Shown here: positions 8,079-18,400 of the stretch, piece after piece
Layout: each line of letters begins with the position of its first letter
Numbering within the stretch: the stretch's first letter is position 1
DNA from: an uncultured Bacteroidota bacterium
Lineage (GTDB): Bacteria; Bacteroidota; Bacteroidia; Flavobacteriales; Flavobacteriaceae
DNA: 64,000 nucleotides
Assembly: GCA_902598305.1 (NCBI GenBank)
Contig: CACKBL010000003.1
Coordinates: 124,001-188,000 of the forward strand
Direction: 5' to 3'
Position numbers and translations under genes: made by a program
The notes under the pieces: generated by a model
The model's input: only the letters and a program-made list of their open reading frames with translations
Told to the model about the DNA's origin: nothing
Databases searched by the model: none

Positions 8079-8540
8079 TTAGAATTTATCATTTATAAAC
8101 ATTTTTTGTTTTACTTCAACACTATATGATTTGTTTGCTTTGATACTTTCAGAAATTTTTTTTAAATGTTTTTTGTATAGTTCTATTCTATTTTTTTTAT
8201 TGTCAATTTTAACAAGCTTTAATAGTATTTCTTTTAATTCGATATCTTTTTTTAAATTTTTGTAGAATAAATCTTCTTTTTCTCTTTCAATTTTTGTTGA
8301 CATAAATTGTTTTATATCAGGTCTTTTAAGAATTACATCTTCCACTTCAACTCCAATTTCTGATAATATATTTGAAATATTAAAAAACATATTATTACGT
8401 ATAATTGCCTGACGATTAAAAAAGCGATTAAATGAGGGTTGATAGTGACTGTCTGCAGAATTCAAATATGATATTTTATTTTCTCTATAGCTGTTTAGAA
8501 GACTTTCGAGTAAAAACCGAATATTTTTATCTATACCCAT
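8079..8540 (-). CDS. Helical protein of unknown function, weakly DUF2383-like
   Basis: About 153 residues from ATG 8540; the frame stays open to a TTG at 8549. Strongly helical, charged, with no signal peptide or membrane segment. The first 80 residues (FLLESLLNSYRENKISYLNSA, then FFNRQA and ILSEIGVEVEDV) have the rhythm of the DUF2383/ferritin-like four-helix family, in which LNELLE...GY...A...F...RA..R...I..LG is usual. This likeness is weak, and metal ligands are not obvious. It shares an upstream gap with the HDAC-like gene, which is on the same strand and ends at 8642 with its coding region to the right. Confidence 0.55.
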   Translation of the reverse strand: MGIDKNIRFLLESLLNSYRENKISYLNSADSHYQPSFNRFFNRQAIIRNNMFFNISNILSEIGVEVEDVILKRPDIKQFMSTKIEREKEDLFYKNLKKDIELKEILLKLVKIDNKKNRIELYKKHLKKISESIKANKSYSVEVKQKMFINDKF

Positions 8541-8641
8541 ATTCACCAATATACATTTTATAACAAAGTATTTGGAGTTGATACAAAAATTTATTTCAAC
8601 AAGTTTTTAACTTTTTAAATTTATGGTTATGAGCTTATAGT

Positions 8642-9541
8642 TTAAAATATTTTAGATGCAATTCTAAAAGTATTTGAATGAGCTTCTAAAATGATCTTTA
8701 ATTCTTCTGAATACCCCCCGCCCATACTACATTGGACAGGTATTTTCCTTTCGAAACATTTATTAAGAACAATTTCGTCTCTTAACTTACATCCTTTTAT
8801 TGTCATATTTAGTCTCCCAAGTTTATCTGTTTTTAAAATGTCAACACCTGCTAAATAAAAGATGAATTCTGGTTTTATTTTATTAAATATCATATTCAAT
8901 TTTTCATTGAGAATATCTAAATACTGTTGATCTTCAGTTCCATCTAAAAGTTCAACATCTAAATCACTTTTTCTTTTTTGAAAAGGGTAATTTTTTTTTC
9001 CATGCATAGAAAAAGTAAAAACTTTTTTATTTTTTTTAAAAATTTCAGCCGTTCCGTTACCCTGATGTACATCTAAGTCAATTATTAATATTTTCTTTAA
9101 ATTATACTCATTTAATAAGTATTGAGCTGCGATTGCCTGGTCATTTAATAAACAAAATGCTTCTCCTTTATCGCTAAATGCATGATGGGTACCCCCAGCT
9201 ATATTTAACGATATACCATTTTGAATCGCCTTTATACAACATTCAAGAGTTCCACCAGCAATCGTCATTTCTCTATCTATTAATTTTTTATTGAAAGGAA
9301 ACCCAATTTTTCTAACTTCACTATTATTTAAATTGAGATTTAGTAATTTTTGCACATAATTCTTATCGTGAACTTTTTCAATAATCTTTCTATCTATTTT
9401 TTTCGGTTTAAAAAAGTTTTCATTAGAAAATGAGCCTTCGTAAATAAGTTGATCCCTAAGCATGGGATATTTATCCATTGGGAAACGATGGCCCAAAGGT
9501 AGTTCTAGTTTATAACAAGGGTGATATGAAATAAAAATCAT
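8642..9541 (-). CDS. Histone-deacetylase-family amidohydrolase
   Basis: A 299-residue member of the arginase/deacetylase fold. The zinc site and catalytic residues can be read: tandem histidines H119-H120 in GGTHHAF, metal ligands D157 and H159 in IDLDVHQGNGTA, D234 in LAGVDIL, and Y277 in MGGGYSEE at the position of the catalytic tyrosine. Bacterial members deacetylate acetylpolyamines, acetylated proteins (AcuC type) or other acetyl-amides. The short length and cytosolic nature resemble the small bacterial class. It lies 38 bases after metG on the same strand and may share its transcript. Substrate is unknown. Confidence 0.88.
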   Translation of the reverse strand: MIFISYHPCYKLELPLGHRFPMDKYPMLRDQLIYEGSFSNENFFKPKKIDRKIIEKVHDKNYVQKLLNLNLNNSEVRKIGFPFNKKLIDREMTIAGGTLECCIKAIQNGISLNIAGGTHHAFSDKGEAFCLLNDQAIAAQYLLNEYNLKKILIIDLDVHQGNGTAEIFKKNKKVFTFSMHGKKNYPFQKRKSDLDVELLDGTEDQQYLDILNEKLNMIFNKIKPEFIFYLAGVDILKTDKLGRLNMTIKGCKLRDEIVLNKCFERKIPVQCSMGGGYSEELKIILEAHSNTFRIASKIF

Positions 9542-9579
9542 TTTCAGTTACTAAAAAATCACATAAATAAAGGAAATTT

Positions 9580-11259
9580 TTATTTTTTAGTTTTTTCTAA
9601 TTTTTGATATTGACTATGAATTTCTCCATCTTCAATCTTTTCAAAGAGGAAAGATCCTCCATTTATTTGATGTCCTGATTTAATAATATTGTTATTAAGT
9701 ATTTCATTCCATTTAATTTGTTTATTAATTCTAAGAATCCCTTTAAGTTTTAATGAAGTAAAGGGAAGGAAAGGCTCACTTAAATAAGCAAGAGCAGAAA
9801 CAATTTGAATTGATACAAATAGTATTGTTTTAGTTCTTTCAGGTTCATTTTTAATTTTTTTCCAGGGTTCGTTGTCAGCAAGATATTTGTTTCCAATTCT
9901 TGCAATATTTATCATCTCAGAATTTGATTCCCTAAATCTAAATTTTTCTATTGTTAAACCAATCTTGTCCCTGGCAAGTTTGATAGATTTTATTGTTTTT
10001 TCGTCTTCCTTTGTTAGTATTTCTGGGGTTGGGACTTCACCCATATAATATTTATTTATAAGCACAATTACCCTGTTTACATAATTACCGTAAATAGCAA
10101 CAAGCTCATTATTATTTTTAGCTTGAAAATCTTTCCAAGTAAAGTCACTATCCTTAGTTTCAGGCATATTAGCAACTAAAACATACCTCATTACATCCTC
10201 CTTGTCAGGAAAATCCTCTAAATATTCATGAATCCAAACTGCCCAATTTTTAGATGTTGAGATTTTTTCTCCTTCAAGATTTAGGAATTCATTAGCAGGA
10301 ACATTTTTTGGTAGAATATATCCTCCATGAGCTCTAAGCATAGATGGAAAAATAATACAATGAAAAACAATATTATCTTTTCCGATAAAGTGCACTAGTT
10401 CAGTTTCATCATTTTTCCAATAATCTTCCCAATTTTTTTTATTTTCTAGTGCCCACTCTTTAGTTGACGAAATATAACCAATTGGAGCATCAAACCATAC
10501 ATACAAAACTTTCCCCTTTGCTTCTTTAATTGGCACTGGGATGCCCCAATTCAAATCTCTTGTAACAGCTCTTGGTTTTAGACCCTCCTCAATCCAAGAT
10601 TTTACCTGACCGTAAACATTTGTCTTCCAGTCTTCTTTGTGTTTATCTAGTATCCAACCTCTTATAAAATCTTCATACTTGTTTAGGGGTAAGTACCAAT
10701 GTTTAGTTTTTTTTAAAATTGGTTTCTCACCAGATAAAGTTGATTTAGGATTGCCTAAATCAATTGCGTTCAATGAACTACCACATTTTTCACATTGATC
10801 CCCATAAGCATCTTTATAAGAACATATTGGGCAAGTTCCTGTAACAAATCTGTCTGCAAGAAATTTTTTAGAAGTATCATCAAAAAGTTGATCAGAAGTC
10901 ATTTCAATAAATTTTTTACTTGAATTTAATTTTTGGAAAAATTCTGAAGCTGTGTCATAATGAATTTGTCTCGATGTTCTAGAGTAATTATCAAAGGAGA
11001 TTCCAAAACTTTCGAAAGATTTTCTAATAATTTTATCGTATTTATCTATAATAGATTTTGGAGTTGTTGTTTCCTTGGATGCTTTAATTGAAATAGCAAC
11101 ACCATGTTCGTCACTTCCACAAATAAAAATAACTTCTCTACCACACAGCCTTAAGTATCTTGCGTAAATATCGGCAGGTATATAAACTCCTGATAGATGA
11201 CCAATGTGAATAGGTCCATTAGTGTAAGGTAAAGCTGCCGTTATTGTGTAGCGCTTCAT
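9580..11259 (-). CDS. metG: Methionyl-tRNA synthetase, short form without C-terminal tRNA-binding domain
   Basis: A 559-residue class I synthetase that charges tRNA-Met. The HIGH motif is at 18-21, the zinc-knuckle cysteines at 143, 146, 156 and 159, and the KMSKS-like KISTS at 332-336. The anticodon-binding helical domain follows and the protein ends at about residue 559 in a lysine tail. Flavobacterial MetRS proteins are commonly near 690 residues with a Trbp111-like domain at the end (recalled, not searched); it is absent here, and the downstream gene is unrelated. A TATTTTTG box lies 18 bases before the ATG. Confidence 0.95.
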   Translation of the reverse strand: MKRYTITAALPYTNGPIHIGHLSGVYIPADIYARYLRLCGREVIFICGSDEHGVAISIKASKETTTPKSIIDKYDKIIRKSFESFGISFDNYSRTSRQIHYDTASEFFQKLNSSKKFIEMTSDQLFDDTSKKFLADRFVTGTCPICSYKDAYGDQCEKCGSSLNAIDLGNPKSTLSGEKPILKKTKHWYLPLNKYEDFIRGWILDKHKEDWKTNVYGQVKSWIEEGLKPRAVTRDLNWGIPVPIKEAKGKVLYVWFDAPIGYISSTKEWALENKKNWEDYWKNDETELVHFIGKDNIVFHCIIFPSMLRAHGGYILPKNVPANEFLNLEGEKISTSKNWAVWIHEYLEDFPDKEDVMRYVLVANMPETKDSDFTWKDFQAKNNNELVAIYGNYVNRVIVLINKYYMGEVPTPEILTKEDEKTIKSIKLARDKIGLTIEKFRFRESNSEMINIARIGNKYLADNEPWKKIKNEPERTKTILFVSIQIVSALAYLSEPFLPFTSLKLKGILRINKQIKWNEILNNNIIKSGHQINGGSFLFEKIEDGEIHSQYQKLEKTKK

Positions 11260-11276
11260 TTAAGATAGGATTTATA

Positions 11277-11284
11277 CAAAAATA
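11277..11284 (-). promoter_or_regulatory. -7-like box for metG
   Basis: TATTTTTG on the minus strand matches TAnnTTTG and lies 18 bases upstream of the metG ATG. A TTTG (plus-strand CAAA at 11308-11311) lies 23 bases further, a slightly long spacing. Confidence 0.4.
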
Positions 11285-11339
11285 AGATTTATATACCCAA
11301 TTTTCTTCAAATATTAAGTATTAATTAATTTAAGAAAAT

Positions 11340-11353
11340 GTTATATTTATAAC
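11340..11353. repeat. 6-2-6 perfect palindrome upstream of ACT-domain gene
   Basis: GTTATATTTATAAC is a perfect dyad (6-base arms, 2-base centre), followed directly by CACAGTGTG, itself nearly palindromic. It lies 17 bases before the ATG at 11370, so it could be an operator; AT-richness makes chance occurrence quite possible. Confidence 0.3.
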
Positions 11354-11369
11354 ACAGTGTGAAAAAAAT

Positions 11370-12029
11370 ATGAAAACTATTTCTTCTGTAGTAGAAAACT
11401 ACATTAAAAATAAACCATTTCTGTCAACTGCTTTGTCTGAAGGAATTATTAATCTAACTTCTTTATCAAGAAGGATAAAACCCGAAATCGAGTTAGTGCT
11501 TAAAAAGCAAATAAGAAGTGGGGCAATTGTAATGGCTTTAAAGAGAATTTCAAATAGTTTAGAATTTGTTTCAACTCACAAAATTTTAAAAGTATTAAAA
11601 AATATCGGCGACATTACGGTGAGGTCCAATTTGATAGATTATAGTTTTAAAGTTTCAGATTCCTTATTGTCTTGTCAAGCAAAATTTTTGTCTGAAATTG
11701 ATAATCCTCAATTAATTTTTTACACCTCATCCAGAGGAGTTACTGAGTCAAATATCATTATTAGTAGCGAAATGAAAGAAAAGATGGAGGCTTATTTTGA
11801 AAAAGAAATTTTAATTAAAAAAACAGATAACTTATCCTCAATTTCAATTAAGTTGCCAGTCGAGAACGTTTCGATACCAGGAATATATTATTTCATATTT
11901 CAAAAAATGTCATGGGAGGGTATAAATATCATTGAAGTAATATCAACATCAAACGAATTTACAATCGTTTTAGATGACAAAAATGTGAATGATGCATTTA
12001 AAATAATTAAGAATTTGAAAAGTTTATAA
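11370..12029 (+). CDS. ACT-domain protein (aspartate-kinase-like regulatory region)
   Basis: A 219-residue cytosolic protein. The N-terminal ~75 residues look like a small helical DNA-binding-type domain (SEGIINLTSLSRRIKPEIE, then VMALKRIS). The C-terminal half (about 150-219) has ACT-type features: SSISIKLPVENVSIPGIYYFI, then WEGINIIEVISTSNEFTIVL, as in the regulatory end of aspartate kinases. The kinase domain is absent. Such proteins are frequent in Flavobacteria and are often annotated only as hypothetical or aspartate kinase. An amino-acid-responsive regulator is a reasonable inference. Its 3' end overlaps the convergent mfd gene by 23 bases. Confidence 0.72.
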   Translation: MKTISSVVENYIKNKPFLSTALSEGIINLTSLSRRIKPEIELVLKKQIRSGAIVMALKRISNSLEFVSTHKILKVLKNIGDITVRSNLIDYSFKVSDSLLSCQAKFLSEIDNPQLIFYTSSRGVTESNIIISSEMKEKMEAYFEKEILIKKTDNLSSISIKLPVENVSIPGIYYFIFQKMSWEGINIIEVISTSNEFTIVLDDKNVNDAFKIIKNLKSL

Positions 12030-15000
12030 GGTTTAAAATATCTAGAGCTTTCGAAATTGAGGATATATTATTGAAAATAATCTGAAGTTTTAATCCAGTA
12101 GGAGTTTTTTTCTCTTTAATATTAACCTTTTCTGGATTAGAAAGAGTCCAATTTAAAATAGAAGAAAAAATATTTTTTTTAAAAAAAGAATTTGATTCAT
12201 CGCCAATAAAAACTCCTATCATAACTCCTTTTTTAATAATCAATTTTTCAATACTTAATTTTTTGGCTATCCATTTGATTTGAATGAGCTCAAAAAGATT
12301 TTTTACCTCATCAGGAATTTTACCAAATCTGTCTTTTATTTCTCTTTTAAATTTTTTTAATTCTACTCCATTTTTTATGAGATTAATTCTTTTGTAGAGA
12401 TTCATTCTTTCAGAAATTATATTTACGTAATCGTCTGGAATCATAGCTGAGAAGTCAGTCTCAATGTTTACATCATTTAAATTATCAAGCAAAGAATTAG
12501 ACTCAATTTCTAAATTTTCAAATTCTTTATTTGATAGTTCACTTATAGCTTCTTTTAGAATTTTCTGATATGTTTCAAATCCAATATTGTTTATAAAGCC
12601 ACTTTGTTCAGCTCCAAGTAAATTACCCGCACCTCTAATTTCCAAATCTTTCATTGCAATTTTAATGCCCGAACCTAATTCAGAATATTCTTCTATAGCT
12701 TTTATTCTCTTTCTTGAGTCATCCGATATTGATGTTAAAGGTGGAGTAATAAAGTAACAAAATGCTTTTTTATTACTTCTACCAACTCGACCTCTCATTT
12801 GGTGTAAATCACTAAGACCAAAATTTTGTGCATTGTAAATAAAGATTGTATTTGCATTTGGGATGTCAAGTCCATTTTCTACAATTGTGGTTGCCAGGAG
12901 AAGATCATATTTTCCTTCCATAAAATCAAGGAGGTTTTTTTCGAATTTTTTTCCGTCCATTCTTCCGTGCCCCACTCTAATTTTAATATTTGGCAATAAA
13001 CGCTGTAATTTACTTTCAAACTCATGGATATTATCTATTCGATTATGTATAAAATAAATCTGCCCTCCTCTTTGAACTTCAAAAGCTATAGCTTCTCTTA
13101 TAAAATTTTCGTCAAACCTAATAACCTCCGTTTGAATTGGAAATCTATTTGGAGGAGGAGTAGATATAACTGACATATCCCTAGCAGACATTAGACTAAA
13201 TTGTAGTGTTCTTGGAATAGGTGTTGCGGTAAGAGCAAGTACATCAACGTTGGTTTTAAATGCTCTAAGATTTTCTTTGATTGAAACTCCAAATTTTTGT
13301 TCTTCGTCAACTATTAGAAGTCCTAAATTTTTAAAATTTATTTTTCTATTAACAACTTGATGAGTACCAATCAAAATATCAATTTCGCCTTCTTCAGTTT
13401 GTTTAAAAATTTTTGTTCTATCTTTTTGAGTTCTAAATCTATTTATATATTCAATTTTTAAGGGGAAATCCTTTAGTCTCTTTTCTAAGTTTTTAAAGTG
13501 TTGAAAAGCTAAAATTGTTGTTGGTACAAGAAATACAACTTGAAGGCCGTTGTCTACCGCTTTAAAGGCAGCTCTGATTGCAATTTCAGTTTTTCCAAAT
13601 CCAACATCCCCACATATAAGTCTATCCATGGGAATATCACTTTCCATATCTTTTTTTACAGCTTTAGTGGCTTCAACTTGATCTTTTGTGTCTTCAAAAA
13701 AGAAAGATGCTTCCAACTCACTTTGTAAACTACTATCCTGATTACAAGAAAAGCCAATTTTTTTTCTTCTTTTTGCATATAATGAAATAAGGTCAAAAGC
13801 TATTTCTTTCAATCTTTTTTTTGTTTTATCCTTCAATATTTTCCAGCTTCTTGAACCTAATTTGTGAAGTTTAGGATTGACGTCATCTTTTGATTTAAAT
13901 TTTGAAATTTTGTGCAGTGAATGGATGCTCACGTATAAAATATCTTTATCTGCATATGATAATTTTATTACTTCTTGAATTATTCCATCATTATTAATTT
14001 TTTGCAATCCAGAAAAAATTCCAATTCCGTAGTCAATATGAGTTATAAAGTCACCTTTTTTTAAATCAGAAATTTCCCCTAATGTGAGAGCTTCATTCTT
14101 TTTAAATTTTGACCTACTTCTATATTTGAAGTATCTATCAAAAATCTGATGGTCGGTTAAAATTGCAATTTTAAGTTTTTGATCTTCGAAGCCTTGATAA
14201 ATTGGATAATAAATAATATCATAACTTAATTTTTGTTTGTATTGCTCAAAAACATTTTCTAAGCGCTTACCCTGTTCCTCTGTTGACGCGCATATGATAT
14301 TTTTAATATTATTTTTAGAATTTACCTTTAGATAATTGATAATTAAATCAAATTTTTTATTAAACGACGGTTGAGGACTTTGTTGAATCTTTAGATTGAA
14401 ATTGGTCTTTAGGAAATCATTGTTTGATAAACTGATAAAAGATTTAGTATTAAAATCTTCAATAATTTCATTTTTAGAAACAAAAACATTTTTTGTTTTG
14501 TTATCAAGTTCTTTGATTTTAAAATTAGTATGACTTTTTTCTATTAGGTGGATTAAGGCGTCAAGGTTTTCAATTACGCAAATATTGTCACTTGGAAGTG
14601 ATTTAATTAAACTATCTGAATGATAATTATTGAAAAATAATTTGCCGATATTTGGAGATACATAAATTGTATTATAGTTCTTAATTGATAGTTGGCTTTC
14701 AACATTAAATGTTCTCAAACTCTCAATGATCTCGTCATAAAATTCTATCCTGTAAGGATACTGATTTGAAAATGAGAAAACATCAATTATCCCCCCTCGA
14801 ACTGAAAATTCTCCCGGCCTTGCTACGTAATCAACTCTTTCAAACTCATATTCGAACAAAATCTCATTTATAAATTCAATAGATAATTTGTCTCCTATGC
14901 TAATTTTTTGAGTTTTATTTTCAATGATTTTCTTTGAAATTATTTTTTCTGAAACTGCTTCAGGATATGTTATTATTATCTTTTTTTTATCTTTTTTCTT

Positions 15001-15324
15001 TGAAAGAACTTCATTTCTAATAAGTAAGTTGTCATTATTAATGTCTTCAACGTTTTTAATAGAATTGAAACTGGACGGAAAAAAATAAATGTTATTTTCA
15101 GGGATAAAGGTTTCAAGATCATTTAAATAGAATTGAGCCAATTCTATACTTTCAGCAATAAACAGAATATTCCTAGGATTTGAATTATATGACCATGCTA
15201 ATCTAAATGTTAAACCAGAACCAACAAGCCCTTTAATATTAATGGAACTTTTTACTTCATTAAAAAAGTTATTAATAATTTTTTGTGAATCGTCTATCTT
15301 AAGACTTTTGAAAATATCTTTCAA
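12007..15324 (-). CDS. mfd: Transcription-repair coupling factor Mfd
   Basis: A 1105-residue superfamily 2 translocase that removes RNA polymerase stalled at lesions and recruits the UvrABC system. Order seen: UvrB-like N-terminal part including PGEFSVRGGIIDVF, an RNA-polymerase-interacting segment starting near residue 428 (FITHIDYGIGIFSG), Walker A GDVGFGKTE at about 573, the DEEQ box near 672, ALTATPIPRT, and a RecG-like MRGRVGRS motif VI, then the C-terminal TRCF domain. Length is typical for Bacteroidetes. The 3' end overlaps the convergent ACT-domain gene, and dnaE is divergent with 112 bases between. Confidence 0.97.
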   Translation of the reverse strand: MKDIFKSLKIDDSQKIINNFFNEVKSSINIKGLVGSGLTFRLAWSYNSNPRNILFIAESIELAQFYLNDLETFIPENNIYFFPSSFNSIKNVEDINNDNLLIRNEVLSKKKDKKKIIITYPEAVSEKIISKKIIENKTQKISIGDKLSIEFINEILFEYEFERVDYVARPGEFSVRGGIIDVFSFSNQYPYRIEFYDEIIESLRTFNVESQLSIKNYNTIYVSPNIGKLFFNNYHSDSLIKSLPSDNICVIENLDALIHLIEKSHTNFKIKELDNKTKNVFVSKNEIIEDFNTKSFISLSNNDFLKTNFNLKIQQSPQPSFNKKFDLIINYLKVNSKNNIKNIICASTEEQGKRLENVFEQYKQKLSYDIIYYPIYQGFEDQKLKIAILTDHQIFDRYFKYRSRSKFKKNEALTLGEISDLKKGDFITHIDYGIGIFSGLQKINNDGIIQEVIKLSYADKDILYVSIHSLHKISKFKSKDDVNPKLHKLGSRSWKILKDKTKKRLKEIAFDLISLYAKRRKKIGFSCNQDSSLQSELEASFFFEDTKDQVEATKAVKKDMESDIPMDRLICGDVGFGKTEIAIRAAFKAVDNGLQVVFLVPTTILAFQHFKNLEKRLKDFPLKIEYINRFRTQKDRTKIFKQTEEGEIDILIGTHQVVNRKINFKNLGLLIVDEEQKFGVSIKENLRAFKTNVDVLALTATPIPRTLQFSLMSARDMSVISTPPPNRFPIQTEVIRFDENFIREAIAFEVQRGGQIYFIHNRIDNIHEFESKLQRLLPNIKIRVGHGRMDGKKFEKNLLDFMEGKYDLLLATTIVENGLDIPNANTIFIYNAQNFGLSDLHQMRGRVGRSNKKAFCYFITPPLTSISDDSRKRIKAIEEYSELGSGIKIAMKDLEIRGAGNLLGAEQSGFINNIGFETYQKILKEAISELSNKEFENLEIESNSLLDNLNDVNIETDFSAMIPDDYVNIISERMNLYKRINLIKNGVELKKFKREIKDRFGKIPDEVKNLFELIQIKWIAKKLSIEKLIIKKGVMIGVFIGDESNSFFKKNIFSSILNWTLSNPEKVNIKEKKTPTGLKLQIIFNNISSISKALDILNLINFSNS

Positions 15325-15436
15325 CTTATTCGTGTAGTAGTTTATTTTTATGAAACACTAAAAAAAATAATTCAAGTTAATAACTTGGAACAAAAATAAT
15401 GTATATCAAATTAAGCATTTATTTATTTTTGACAAT

Positions 15437-18400
15437 ATGTACTTAATTTTCGATACAGAAACTACTGGATTACCAAAAAAGTGGAATGCTCCTTTAACAG
15501 ATAGTGATAATTGGCCAAGATGCGTGCAAATTTCATGGCAGATTCATGACCAAGGTGGAGGATTAATTTCGAATAGGGACTATTTAATAAAACCAGATGG
15601 ATTTAAAATTCCGTATGATTCTGAAAAAATACATGGTATTTCTACTGAACTTGCCACTCAACAAGGTGAAGAGATAAATAATGTTTTGAATTTTTTTCAG
15701 GACGATTTAAATAAAGTTCAATATATAATAGGGCACAATGTTAATTTCGATAGAAATATTTTAGGAGCTGAATTTTTAAGGAAAGGCCTAGATGATCCCT
15801 TCCCATCTTTGAAAATTATTGACACTTGTACAGAAGAGACTGCAAATGTGTGCCAAATAAAAGGTGGTCCACGAGGGAGATTTAAACTTCCTACCCTTAC
15901 TGAATTATACTTCTTTCTTTTTAATGACAAATTCCAAGAGGCTCATAATGCAACCGCAGATGTTGAAGCTACAGCAAGAGTATTTTTTGAATTGATAAGG
16001 AGAAAATTAATTAAACCAAATGTTTTTGATAATCAAAATTTCCAAGCCAACCAAATTACGGATATCCAAAATACTATTGCACTTTATGGGATTAAGCACA
16101 AAAACTTAAGATTAGAATCCCAAAAATTAAAAAGTCCGTCTACAGATAAAAAACCACCAATTTCAAAGCAATTAAATTCACTTAAAGATTATTCATATGT
16201 TCACCTGCACAATCACACTCAATTTTCCGTTTTACAATCTACTACAAGAATTAGTCAATTGGTCGATGCTACTATCAGACATAATATGACGGCAGTTGCT
16301 ATAACTGATCATGCAAACCTAATGGGAGCATTTCATTTTATAAACTATACTGAAAGAAGAAATAAAGATTTAAATGAAACTCAGAAAATTAAACCAATAA
16401 TTGGATGCGAATTCTACGTATGTGAAGACCTCAACGATAAAAGCCATAGAGACGATGGATATCAAATAGTTTTTCTTGCTAAGAATAAAAAGGGTTATCA
16501 CAATTTGGCAAAAATGAGTTCAATAGCACATACTGAGGGGTTTTATTATGTTCCTAGAATTGATAAAAAAACTATAGAAAATCATAAAGATGATTTAATT
16601 GTTCTATCTGGAAATACTTATGGAGAAATACCATCAAAAATTTTAAAGATTGGAGAGGATAAAGCTGAAGAGGCACTAAAGTGGTGGATAAATACTTTTA
16701 ATGAGGATTTTTATATTGAGCTAATGAGACATGGTGAGGAGCGAGAAAATATAGTTAATGAAGTGTTATTAAACTTTTCAACAAAACACCAAATAAAAAC
16801 GATTGCGACAAACAATACTTATTATGTAAATCCAGAAGAGGCCAATGCACATGATATTCTTTTATGTTTAAAAGATGGAGAAAAACAAAGTACCCCTATT
16901 GGTAAGGGAAGAGGATTTAGATATGGACTCAACAACAAGGATTATTATTTTAAGTCAAGTGATGAGATGAAGACACTGTTTAGCGATTGTCCTGATGCAA
17001 TAACAAATATTAAACAATTGGTTGATAAAATTGAAATCTATACTTTGTCTAATGAAATTCAGTTACCAAGATTTGAAATTCCGCAAGAGTTCATGGTTTT
17101 GAATTCAGATGATTCTAAAATAGGTGAAAATAAATACTTGAGATATTTGACCTTAGAAGGAGCAAAAAAAAGATATAAAAAATTAGACCAGGAGACAAAT
17201 GAAAGAATTGACTTCGAATTAAAAGTTATTGCTAACACAGGTTATCCAGGCTACTTTTTAATTGTTCAAGACTTTATAAACAGTGCAAAAAAAATGGGAG
17301 TGTCCGTAGGGCCTGGGAGAGGTTCTGCAGCAGGTTCAGTTGTTGCCTATTGTTTAGGGATTACAAATATTGATCCAATTAAATATGATCTTCTATTTGA
17401 GCGTTTTCTGAACCCTGAAAGAATATCTATGCCAGATATAGATATAGATTTTGACGATGAAGGTAGGTCTAAGGTAATTGAATACGTAATTCAGAAATAT
17501 GGTTCTAAACAAGTAGCTCAAATCATAACTTATGGGACAATGGCCGCTAAATCTTCAATTAGAGATACTGCTCGTGTTTTAGATTTGCCCCTAGCTGATG
17601 CAGATAGAATTGCTAAACTAGTACCTAACATTAAATTAAGTCAAATTTTTTCTCTAACTGACCAAGAGATTAATAATAATTTTAGAACTGACGAAATAGT
17701 CAGAATTAATGAAATTAAAAAATTATCAAATGAAAATTCATTAACTGGACAAACAATTAATCAAGCAAAAGTTTTGGAAGGTTCTTTAAGAAACGTTGGA
17801 ACTCATGCATGTGGAGTAATCATTACTCCCGATGATATAACTCAGTTTGTTCCAATCTCTACTGCTAAAGACAGTGACTTATACGTAACTCAATTTGATA
17901 ATTCAGTTGTTGAAAGCGCAGGTTTATTAAAAATGGATTTTCTTGGATTAAAAACTTTGTCATTAATAAAAGATACTGTGAATCTTGTAAAGAAAAGGTA
18001 TAATAAAGATTTAAATCCAGAAGATTTTCCACTTGATGACATAAAAACATATGAATTATTTCAAAGAGGTGAAACCGTAGGTATTTTTCAATATGAGTCT
18101 TTAGGAATGCAAAAATATCTTAAGGATCTTAAACCTACTGTTTTTGCTGACTTAATTGCAATGAACGCACTATATAGACCAGGCCCATTAGAATATATTC
18201 CGAGCTTTGTGAAACGTAAAAATGGTCAAGAATCGATATCCTATGACCTTCCAGAAATGAAGTTATATTTAGAAGAAACATACGGAATAACAGTTTATCA
18301 GGAGCAAGTGATGCAGCTATCACAGGTGCTTTCAAATTTTAGTAAAGGTGAAGCAGATATTTTGAGGAAAGCTATGGGGAAAAAAGATTTTTCATTACTT

